Origin: Hippopus hippopus | Taxonomy: Eukaryota > Mollusca > Bivalvia > Cardiida > Cardiidae | Direction of reading: 5' to 3' | NCBI GenBank assembly: GCA_946811185.2 | Contig: OX328109.1 | Span: 41,462,129 to 41,526,128 of the forward strand | DNA: 64,000 nucleotides | Shown here: in pieces, positions 32,201 through 39,228 of the stretch | Layout of the letters: each line of letters starts with the position of its first letter | Numbering within the stretch: the stretch's first letter is position 1 | Position numbers and translations under genes: made by a program | Notes under the pieces: model-generated | What the model saw: only the letters and a program-made list of their open reading frames with translations | Databases searched by the model: none | Told to the model about the DNA's origin: nothing

Positions 32201-34040
32201 GATACAACTGCTTTGATGCAGGTTTTATGATGATTTGTTTGTTTGGTGTTTAAGGCTGTTTTTTGCAACATTATCTCAGTTTTACCATGGCGGCCAGTGC
32301 CCATACTTTTCTGGGGGTTCTTTTACCAGTACTTCACACAATATTCTTCCCAAGCCACTGGCTGTGTTCTCACATTACCATCATCTAGACAATGATCATC
32401 GGAGAGGAGTCAGAGGAATGAATCCTGTCCCTATGACTATCATCAATACTCTGAAAGACATTAGTTGAGCTGGGGATCCAAACAAGTGACCCTCTGGTTT
32501 CAATACAAATCCTTTACTCTACCATTTACACCACCAGGCTCAGCCTTTTTTTTTTTGACAAAATTTTGTTACAGTTCTGTAATAAATAGATTCATGCATG
32601 CCTTTTACTCATGACTAGATCAGCTGGAAAATCATAGGACCTGGAGTGTGGGAATGAAGATAAACTCTTTATCAAATAATTCTGTGCTTTAACTCTTTAC
32701 CATACAATCCGAAGTTTTAACAATCCTGAGGAGAGAGGCTTTTGAAAACATTGTGGAAAAAGGAAAAAATTCTGGTAACCAGAATTTTCTCCTTTTTCCA
32801 TAATGTTTTCTACTTTGTCAAAAACAAATCTCATCATTTGAGTCATTTTTAATATCTCCTCTACAAATGCTTTCAGTATGGATAAATCTAAAATTTGGAA
32901 ATTTTGTTGTGTTGTACAGGGTTACAACCCAAAAGAAAAAGGCTTTTGAAAACATGGTGGAAAAAGAAGAAAATGCCCAAAATTCCCAAAATGTTTTCTA
33001 ACTTAACCCTTTACCACACGGCAAAATTTAAGACCTATCCAAATTGAAAGCATTTGCAGACGACAATTTCATAGTGGCTCAAATGACGCAACTTTTCTTT
33101 GATAGGGTAGAAAACTTTGTGGGAAAAGGAGAAAATGCTGGTTACCAGCATTTTCTCCTTTTCCCACAATGTTTTCAAAAGGCCTCTTTTTTAGGGGCGT
33201 CAAAAGGCGTCATTGTGTGGTAAAGGGTTAAAAGACAAATCTCATCAGTTGAGCCATGCTTAATTAGTCTTCTGCAGCATCAATGCTTTCAATTCTGTCA
33301 AGTCTAAAATTTTGTTATTTGGTAAAGAGTTAACCCTTTACCAAACAATCTTGTTTTGATAACCCTAAAAAGGAAGGCTTGTTAAAACATTGTTGGAAAA
33401 GGAGAAAATTCTCGTTATTTGCATTTTCTCTTTTTTCCATGAGACTTTGAAAAGATTTATTCCACAGGATTGTCGGGTTATGGGTTAACACTTAGCCTGC
33501 TAAGCGCAACACAAGGACCTTTTGTGGACAGTGTAGATCAAGATCAGACTGCACAGAATGTGCAGTCTGATCTTGGATCTACACTGTCGAATAAGGAGAT
33601 ATTTTTCCACAGAAATAACTTTGAAATAGCAACATTTGTACTTTTGCTATTGGCTGGAAAGTTTCATTTAACTTATTTAGCAGGCTGATTCTTAGAGTAA
33701 AGAATAAACCCAACTGACATTTTCATTCTAGAAATAAGACCCAAATAATTGCAATTTCATGGTTGCTTTTGCCTACAGTGTTTCAGCATTTCAGCAAAGC
33801 GGACAGTGTAGATCAACAATTAGACTGCATGTTTTGTGCAGTCTGATCTTGATCTACACTGGCCGCAAAGGCAACGTAAGTTGTGAATGGCGCTTGAAGA
33901 GTTAAGGGTTAATACAACTTGAACTACTTTTTATCATCTTACCTCTCACATAAAGATCGCTTTTGAATACATTTTATACAGCCAAGTTGTTGAGTCTTAT
34001 GAAGTATCTGTGTGTATAATGTAGTGGCTGATTTTATCAT
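23124..34040 (-). CDS. ABHD11: ABHD11-like mitochondrial alpha/beta hydrolase
   Basis: Six minus-strand exons join in phase: 34040-33943, 31035-30888, 28176-28003, 26906-26718, 24992-24805 and 23268-23124. They give 313 residues, close to the roughly 315 of vertebrate ABHD11. Residues 1-31 are basic and free of acidic residues, as in a mitochondrial targeting peptide. PLIIQHG (55-61) is the oxyanion strand and loop, DTRNHGESPH (87-96) is an ABHD11-type motif, GHSMGG (125-130) holds the nucleophile Ser127, VVDVSP (149-154) follows, and GAGHWVHYE (287-295) carries the catalytic His290. Vertebrate ABHD11 is a mitochondrial serine hydrolase reported to protect lipoylated 2-oxoglutarate dehydrogenase (from memory). 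A splice acceptor 21 bases before the ATG (34061) implies at least one upstream, probably non-coding, exon. Introns are packed with miniature elements. Confidence 0.93.
23415..24015. repeat. dispersed repeat with ACGC simple repeat
   Basis: 'GAGGCGCTTGAGCGCCTGTA' at the start and 'CTGGCCTTCGGCCAGTGGAGC' at the end, with (ACGC)n near 23938. It lies in the last intron of the ABHD11 gene and no open frame of note is present. Confidence 0.55.
24280..24696. mobile_element. degraded family A elements
   Basis: A plus copy with its hairpin at about 24395 and a minus copy from TTAACCCTCTACCACAT (24518) with its hairpin lost. Confidence 0.6.
24805..24992 (-). CDS. ABHD11: ABHD11 exon 5
   Basis: The acceptor is TTATTACAG|GACATG and the donor ATATCCA|GTAAGT. 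It codes 62 residues plus two bases, ending in the strand KTYFIGGAKSSYI. Confidence 0.92.
25005..25285 (-). repeat. dispersed repeat 'R', copy 1, next to a splice acceptor
   Basis: About 280 bp shared with 26920-27215 and 41725-42010 ('AAACAAGAGCA', 'GGGGCATAACT', 'GTTAACAACTTTTCCA'-like, 'AGCTATTGCA'). On the gene strand its end GCTCTTGTTTTATTACAG runs into the acceptor of ABHD11 exon 5. Confidence 0.7.
25298..25600 (-). mobile_element. degraded family A element
   Basis: TTAACCCTTTACCAAACAG start, damaged hairpin, and a CATCTGGTACAGAG end. Confidence 0.55.
25627..25853 (+). mobile_element. family A TTAA miniature element
   Basis: TTAACTCTTACCAAACAAC to GGTTAAGTGTTAA. The hairpin is at about 25765. 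Confidence 0.85.
26015..26190 (-). mobile_element. SINE fragment
   Basis: 'CTAAGCCACTGGCTGCTTTT', 'GAAATGAATCCTGTCA' and 'GGGATTCGAACCTATGA' (reverse box B). Confidence 0.6.
26205..26420 (-). mobile_element. family A miniature element, degraded
   Basis: 'CATTTACCACACAATCCCA' start and a worn hairpin at about 26285. Confidence 0.6.
26424..26655 (+). mobile_element. family A TTAA miniature element
   Basis: 'GCCCTTCTACCAAACGAC' to GGTAAAGGGTTAA. The hairpin is at about 26560. Confidence 0.85.
26718..26906 (-). CDS. ABHD11: ABHD11 exon 4 (cap region)
   Basis: The acceptor is TCATTTCAG|CCAGAA and the donor GGACAG|GTAGGC. It codes exactly 63 residues, PERVAGLIVVDVSP followed by helices of the lid. 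Confidence 0.92.
26920..27215 (-). repeat. dispersed repeat 'R', copy 2, next to a splice acceptor
   Basis: Same family as 25005-25285. On the gene strand GCTCTTGTTTATCATTTCAG ends at the acceptor of ABHD11 exon 4. Confidence 0.7.
27240..27640. repeat. GACC/GACAGAC dispersed repeat ending in poly-G
   Basis: 'GAACTTGACCTTTGACCCAT' twice, then GACGGACGGACAGAC and a G run at about 27619-27637. Related to 1-1440. Confidence 0.55.
27769..27980 (+). mobile_element. family B miniature element
   Basis: Central palindrome GATCAAGATCAGACTGCACA / TGTGCAGTCTGATCTTG at about 27817-27868. The outer ends CTTAGGCTTCTAAGTGC and TTATTTAGCAGG have partly decayed. It lies just beyond the donor of ABHD11 exon 3. 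Confidence 0.75.
28003..28176 (-). CDS. ABHD11: ABHD11 exon 3 (nucleophile elbow)
   Basis: The acceptor is TTTCTCTAG|ATTTAT and the donor ACAAAG|GTTTGT. It codes exactly 58 residues, with VIDTRNHGESPH and GHSMGG. Confidence 0.92.
28610..28700 (+). mobile_element. family B fragment
   Basis: Only the worn central palindrome is left (CAGTACAGATCAAAATGAGA...TGCAGTCTGATCCTG). Confidence 0.5.
29022..29220 (-). mobile_element. family A element
   Basis: TTAACCATCTACCACACAAT to GTTTAGTTAAGAGTTAA, with one hairpin arm lost. Confidence 0.7.
29252..30085 (+). mobile_element. three to four family A copies in series
   Basis: Starts at 29252 (TTAACTCTTTACCAAACAAC) and 29575 (TTAACTCTTGACCACAC). Hairpins are near 29390 (broken), 29715 (good) and 30000 (one arm). 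Confidence 0.65.
30140..30584. repeat. 41-bp direct repeat around a palindromic insert
   Basis: Bases 30140-30180 and 30544-30584 are identical over 41 positions. Between them 30381-30422 and 30497-30538 are perfect 42-base inverted arms, and weaker pairing continues inwards. Confidence 0.9.
30604..30864. mobile_element. fold-back element, family C
   Basis: Outer arms GGCCTGCAACACGCAAAAAG and its inverse frame two inner palindromes (GCAGTCCGCGCAGGCTGATC type). It ends 23 bases from the donor of ABHD11 exon 2. Confidence 0.8.
30888..31035 (-). CDS. ABHD11: ABHD11 exon 2
   Basis: The acceptor is CTTCTAG|TCGAGC and the donor AGAAAG|GTAATA. It codes the first core strands and the oxyanion motif PLIIQHGMMG. 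Confidence 0.9.
31085..31175 (-). mobile_element. family A fragment
   Basis: 'GACCCTTTACCAAATAATCC' to the first hairpin arm, cut at the start of a SINE piece. Confidence 0.6.
31195..31380 (-). mobile_element. SINE fragment
   Basis: 'CCTATCCATGCTTTCCTACT', 'TTCAAGCCACTGTGTGCATT' and 'GAAGGAATAAATTCTGTC'. The head is missing; the hAT-like element follows. Confidence 0.6.
31395..32151 (+). mobile_element. hAT-like non-autonomous element, copy 1
   Basis: The element is 31400-32146, with terminal inverted repeats CAGTGTTCCCACT and AGTGGGAACACTG and direct repeats TACAA at 31395-31399 and 32147-32151. A family A element (31556-31784) is nested inside. No transposase frame. Confidence 0.8.
31556..31784 (-). 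mobile_element. family A TTAA miniature element, full length
   Basis: TTAACCCTTTACCAAACGAT to GGTAAAGAGTTAA, 229 bp. The hairpin is at about 31645. It is nested in the hAT-like element, so it is the younger insertion. Confidence 0.9.
32235..32550 (-). mobile_element. tRNA-derived SINE
   Basis: 'GGTGTTTAAGGCTGTTTTT', 'CATGGCGGCCAGTGCCCATA', 'GGAATGAATCCTGTCCC' and a reverse head ending 'ACCACCAGGCTC'. Confidence 0.75.
32690..32925 (-). mobile_element. family A miniature element
   Basis: TTTAACTCTTTACCATACAA start. The hairpin at about 32775 has both sides changed in step (ATTCTGGTAACCAGAAT). Confidence 0.78.
33003..33912. mobile_element. unbroken chain of five TTAA elements
   Basis: Family A 33003-33231 (full length), A fragment 33228-33332, A 33329-33487, family B 33484-about 33700 and B about 33697-33912. 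Neighbours share a TTAA or abut. The chain stops 30 bases from the donor of ABHD11 exon 1. Confidence 0.8.
33943..34040 (-). CDS. ABHD11: ABHD11 first coding exon (targeting peptide)
   Basis: It runs from ATG 34040 to the donor GTGAGAG|GTAAGA and codes 32 residues plus two bases. The acceptor TTTTTTACAG lies at 34062, and the 21 bases between are open in frame, so the exon could carry coding sequence from further upstream. Confidence 0.75.
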
Positions 34041-34044
34041 CTTG

Positions 34045-35440
34045 ACACTTGACAGAACAAACTGTAAAAAAGACAATATAACATAATTTTAATTATAAGA
34101 TATTAACTGAAAGTATTTGGTTATTATAGTGCCTCAGTCTGTCAGAATAGCCCAAAAGGTAGGGCAACAGACTTGCAAATGACAAATCTCAGGATACTTC
34201 AGGATGTGGGTTCAGTTCAGACAGCTGACCACTTAAAAATTACTGATAGTCTTTCGCATGAGATGTTAAACCTAGGTCCTGCTTGGCAGTGTTATACATC
34301 TAGCAAATTTAAAACTACATGTTACTTAGGCTGGGTTTTGTCCTGTATCATGCACTATCCCAGGATACGCAACTTACAGCATTCTGGTGGCAACGATAAA
34401 GCAAAAATTGATCAATTATAGTGTCATCCCATTTTGAAAGGGCCCACAAATTTTTTACTTGGAACACACTGATGTCCAGTACAAATTTCCAGGTCTTATT
34501 TTTTTGTGAAAAGGTACAGGCAAATAGACACTTGCTTACCCTTATTTAACCTTTTACCACACAATCTCATGTTTAAAAAACCTTGAAGAATTACATGTAT
34601 ATAGGCTTAAGTCATACAGACTTATGTACTTCAAGATGATTTTTTAAGTTTTCAAAATAAAAGCCTTTCTAAAATGTGTTACTTCCAAAGCTCACCCTAG
34701 GGCTGTGATTTTAGTAAATTTCCTACAAATCCACTGGATGAAGCCACATAACAATCTGGTAGACCAGGGATCGTATATACACATGTATATAAGATCCCTG
34801 GGTAGACCTAGACCTTACAATTAGGGACCAGAAAAATTTTCATAGTCTTCAGTTTATAACTCATGGAAGTTGTGACCCTAAGGGCAGATTCAATCTTGAA
34901 CCCAGAGCTATAACAGGGACAATCTTGGTAGAAGTCTAGTAGATGAAGCTGCATGTCAAATTTGGTAGCCCTAGGCCTTTCAGCTAGGAACCTCATGCTT
35001 TATGGTTAGGAACAAGAAGATTTTTGAGTTTTCACTATAATAAGACCAAGAAAAGTTTGTGACCCTGGGGCAGGGCAAATTTTGACCCCAGGGCTATAAT
35101 TCCACCATTCTTAGTAGAGGTCTACTAGATAAAGCTACTTGCCAAAGGTGGTAGTGCAAGGCTTTATGGTTTCAGACGAGAAGATTTTTAAAGCTTTTCG
35201 ATATTGTTTAGTTCTGTTGCCATGGCATTAACAGTTTCTACTGGAATCAACTTCTTGGAAGAAATTCCAAAGAGGGGCATGGCAGGATCATTTCTGTTAC
35301 GTTTTTTTCAACATTGGATGAGCTATTTGAAAGAAAAGTTAACCCACACATTGATGCATGCCTGCATGCATACACAGAAGCTCAATAGACACAGGGCTAT
35401 GACACAGGCTGGCTAGCCTTTGGGGAGTGGAGCTACAAAA
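34045..35440. other. non-coding stretch upstream of the ABHD11 coding start
   Basis: Holds the acceptor at 34062 and several 'TAGACCTAGACCTTACAA' / 'GGGACCAGAA' type repeats (about 34680-35180) resembling the AGATTTTTAAAG dispersed repeat at 23.4-24 kb. No first exon or promoter could be fixed. Confidence 0.4.
34758..34807. mobile_element. 36-bp palindromic insertion with 7-bp target duplication
   Basis: The insert is 34765-34800 (CAGGGATCGTATATAC...AAGATCCCTG). GGTAGAC lies directly on both sides (34758-34764 and 34801-34807). Confidence 0.75.
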
Positions 35441-36260
35441 TAGTTCAGTGTTCCCACTCGAGGAAATTCCTGCATAAATCATGTTACGAAATTACAATTC
35501 ACTAACAAATATTGTTTACACACGAGACCTCACAAAATGTAAGAAAACATGGAAGAAAAAGACAATTTTCGGATTTTTCTCATTGACTGTCCGACTTTCC
35601 TTTCTTCCTTTCTAAATTCTGAATTCCCTTTGCTCGTCTTTTTAAACTACACAGGCATATACCTTTATATCGTCTATTACATGTGCAGTTTTGCCATATA
35701 AACATTCGCAACACACATGTAACATTTACAAGTCTAGATCGATGCAAAAAAACTTGACCTACATGTATTCTATTCTTCATCTGGGTATCTGGTGATGAAG
35801 CATGGGTTTATCCACTACTGAAAAATGTTAGGAGAGCAATCAACATTTTGCACTCTACGCTTATTAAGTGTAAAATGACAGATTTTGAAGTTGCTCATTA
35901 CCCTTATTGACAAATTTGTCAAATCATGCAGAAAAACCTAACCAAAAATTAACTGACATAAACAATAGATCGCGGGAAAAAACATGAAAACCAATGACAC
36001 AACAAATTGATATTCTGATATTGTCTGATCAGAGTCAATTCAGACTGGCTTTTCAGCTTTTTTTATGTCTTCAAGCACTAAATTTACATAAATATCTGTA
36101 TAAAACAATTTTTGACCTGTAAATCATCAATACAGTCTGCCTTACCACTAGTTGGGAACCATTATTGTCATACCCTCCAATATGAAATCTTACCCCCACA
36201 TTTTCAGCCCAGGGGTTAAGTGTTCCCTTGAAATAAAAAGCTAGTGGGAACACTGTAGTT
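35441..36260 (-). mobile_element. hAT-like non-autonomous element, copy 2
   Basis: The element is 35446-36255, ending CAGTGTTCCCACT and AGTGGGAACACTG, with TAGTT at 35441-35445 and 36256-36260. It is inverted relative to copy 1; the segment near 36140-36255 is the reverse complement of 31400-31515. Confidence 0.8.
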
Positions 36261-36899
36261 GTTTGTTGAAAATAGGGGCATCTCCCAAAAAAGCTTTGTA
36301 AAAAGATTTATCCAAATTGGAAGTAAATCTATTTGCAGATGACAAATGTAATGTAGCTAAAAGAATGGTACTTGTTCCTGAAAGAGTACAAAACATTAGG
36401 AGAAATGTTGAAAATGATGCTGTTTAGCAGCAGTTACCTTCAACCTGAAGGCTTGCTCCGACTGGTAAGGAGTTCACTGCATGCATGCGTGTTCAATTTC
36501 ATTTGAAAATGGAATTTAAGTGCTAAGTATGACTCTTCATAAATGAAATACATTCAGTACAATTTAATATCCTTGTCCATGCCCAAGCTGATATAGTAAA
36601 AAGCCAATAAAGTATGAAAAAAAAAAGATCTTTACTGCAACTAAAGTAAATTGACTTTTAGAACAGTTACTGCCAAGCCTAGTTTTGATTACTTGCAAAT
36701 AAGCCAATTGTTATTTACATTTAAAAAATGGTAATACAAGCAGGTAACAGTTACATTTTTTCTACTACTTTGGTGTTTTTGTGAAAATCAATCATTACGC
36801 TATCAATCAAGAACCTTATCATTAGCAGACAACTAAAATATTGACACTGCACACTGTTTGAAGAACAGCCAGTTTGATCAGGTTTCTTCTAGAAGCATG

Positions 36900-37060
36900 A
36901 AAAGAAGGGTTGCTGCAGGAGCTAGCAGAGACACAATCAAAAACATATGATAAACACCAAGGCAAGCAAACCTCTGATGGGGGGTACCCGCATTTTCTCC
37001 TTTTCCCACAATGTTTTCCTTTCTCTGAATCACTGGAACTCAGAATTGTTTGGCAAACGG
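36900..37060 (+). mobile_element. family A fragment
   Basis: Second hairpin arm (GCATTTTCTCCTTTTCCCAC) and a right end TTGTTTGGCAAACGGCTAA. Confidence 0.5.
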
Positions 37061-37185
37061 CTAAATTACCCGTAGTACATTTACCCTTTGAAGAGAATTT
37101 TCAATAATTTCTTGAATCATAAGTCTGTAAAGTGACAGCTGCATGACATTCCAGGGATCTGACATTCCATTCTGCTGACATATAT

Positions 37186-37300
37186 GGCTCCGGGCTTGTT
37201 CATCCCAAAACCAGTTCGTCCCTGGGCTTGTTCATCCCTGGGTTTATTCGCCCGGGTTTATTCGCCTGGGCTTGTTCGCCCGGGCTTGTTCATCCCACAC
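37186..37300 (+). repeat. tandem repeat array, left arm of an inverted pair
   Basis: About six units of GGGCTTGTTCATCCC / GGGTTTATTCGCCC. Confidence 0.8.
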
Positions 37301-37555
37301 TACCTTATCAATCTTATTGGAATGTACTGTGCTATGTGCATTCTAAAATGAATTGTTATTTTACACATACAAATACTTTGAATAAAACTTATCAATGCTT
37401 TGTTTTGCCTTTCTCAAAGTCGTTTTTTTTAACAGAACAGAAACTTTATTAATGATTCAAGACTTGAGCACACAAAGTTTCTGCACCGCCTCTTGCGTAC
37501 GGCTAACTGCCTTACAACTAAATGTAAGATGAAAATTCATATGTATCTATTATTT

Positions 37556-37720
37556 TTCTATATTTTCTTCTCTATCTAAACGTAATGATAGGAATTCATG
37601 ACTCCACTGATATTTTTTTTTTACTTTTGTTTCTTCTCTAAACATAATAATATGGATGACTCCATTGATATTTTTTCTTTTACTTGGTTTCTTCTCTAAA
37701 CGTGATGACGGGAAGGACCT
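37556..37720. repeat. tandem repeat, unit about 60 bp, 2.7 copies
   Basis: 'TTTCTTCTCTAAACATAATA' + 'GACTCCATTGATATTTTTT' recurs three times. It lies between the two inverted arrays. Confidence 0.75.
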
Positions 37721-37847
37721 TTTTTGAGCAGTTATATAATCTTCGGTTGAGTAAAATGGTCGGCGATTATGTGCAGTTAACACCTTTTCATAATCAAAAT
37801 CAGTGAAGTATCCACTATTAACACCTTTGGTTAGCAGATCTATACAT

Positions 37848-37963
37848 AAGTTGGGACGAACAAGCCCGGACCAACGAGAAATCAGTTGGGACGAACAAGC
37901 CCCGACGAATGAGCCTGGACGAACGAGCCCGGGCGAACAAGCCCAGGGACGAAAAAGCCCGTT
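37848..37963 (-). repeat. tandem repeat array, right arm of an inverted pair
   Basis: About six units of GGGACGAACAAGCCC / GACGAACGAGCCCGGG, the inverse of the array at 37186-37300. Confidence 0.8.
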
Positions 37964-38599
37964 GTATTTGTCCGAAAAGCAATATTATCCGAACAGCATC
38001 ACACTTTTATGTCTGGGTTTTTCTCCGATTTCAATCTGTAAAACAGTATTTGGAAAGTACAGACAAAAGTAAGAAATAAGAGGAAAAGGAATATTCAAGC
38101 ATCACCTATCGGATATATGATTCGCTTAAAATGATGATGATGTTGAGCAGAAATCGAAATGACCTTTCGTCACCCTGCTTGGCTACAACTTTTTGATAAC
38201 CATTTAAATCTATTGCTCTTCACCTATGATAAGTGTTTGTCGACGTACAACCATTTTGGAGTGGATGACACTCAAAAGCCCCGCCTTCTTTAATGAAGAT
38301 CTTGGTGACTAACAGTCTTCAAGAGGTTTCTCATAGTTGCCTCCAATCTTGCATGGAATATTCAGAAATGACACCACACTCGTTTTTTCTTAATATTGAT
38401 AACACATTGAAGTGTAAGTAAATTAGTACTTGACGAATTACCTTTGATTTATCAATTATTTGAGTATTAGTCGCAAATGTAACGATCACTGACAGGAATT
38501 GTGTTGTTATTGATTGAACCCGGAAGTACAAAATTTGCACCCTACCTATGGATCTAGTTCTAGAGATATTTATTTTCTCATTCCAACTATCTTTTTATC

Positions 38600-39025
38600 C
38601 ATTGAAATTGGGTCTACAGATGACAATATTTTAGACTTGCTGATAGTGAGGACAGTTGTATTCTACAAAGTCAGTGTATCTGAAATGATACAATTTGAAA
38701 GGGTTGAAAACAATTTGAGATTTTTACCAGCATAAGCCGTCTTCGACTGGTCAACTTTCATGAAGCACGAAAATGAATGTTAAGCTCCACCTACCTGTAA
38801 GGTCCCCGTTTCGTGCTGCACAACCATTACGACGATTTGAGAGCATAAGGTTTGTGCTTCACGAAAGTTTACGAAATCGTGAAATTTACCAGTCAAATAC
38901 AAAGCGTGCAACACGAAAAAACGTAATTACCGGTCAAATACGGCTATAGATTTCTTCTATTTCCACAATGTTTTTGAAGGCTTTTTGCACAGAAGATTGA
39001 AACACAGGGTCAATGGGTAAATGAT
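38600..39025 (+). mobile_element. family A element split by a nested insertion
   Basis: Left half 38600-38733 and right half 38946-39025 are one family A copy. The insert 38734-38945 has inverted ends AGCCGTCTTCGACTGGT and ACCGGTCAAATACGGCT with ATA on both sides. Confidence 0.65.
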
Positions 39026-39210
39026 TATTTCTATAATCCTGTACAGGTCACTATATGATATCTATGTGACAGTAATTTATATTTATTGTAGAAAGTTAAT
39101 TCTTCATCAGATGACCGAAAATTACACTCGTTTTAAATTGAAAGCACTTGTGAAAAGAAATTCAGTATGTCTTAGACCATGAGATTAATTGGTGATAGGT
39201 TAATTAATAT

Positions 39211-39220
39211 TTCATTTCAG
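39211..39220 (+). promoter_or_regulatory. 3' splice site in the 5' UTR of receptor copy 1
   Basis: TTCATTTCAG precedes GAAAAAGG-ATG. It shows that the transcript has at least one upstream non-coding exon, which I could not place. Confidence 0.7.
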
Positions 39221-39228
39221 GAAAAAGG

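Noticed and set aside
35580..35780. possible upstream coding exon of the ABHD11 gene
   Set aside because: The frame has no donor in the right phase and lies inside the hAT-like element.
31395..36260. a single 4.9-kb transposon with long inverted ends
   Set aside because: The outer flanks do not match as a target duplication, whereas each 0.75-0.81 kb unit has its own 5-bp direct repeats, so two separate elements fit better.
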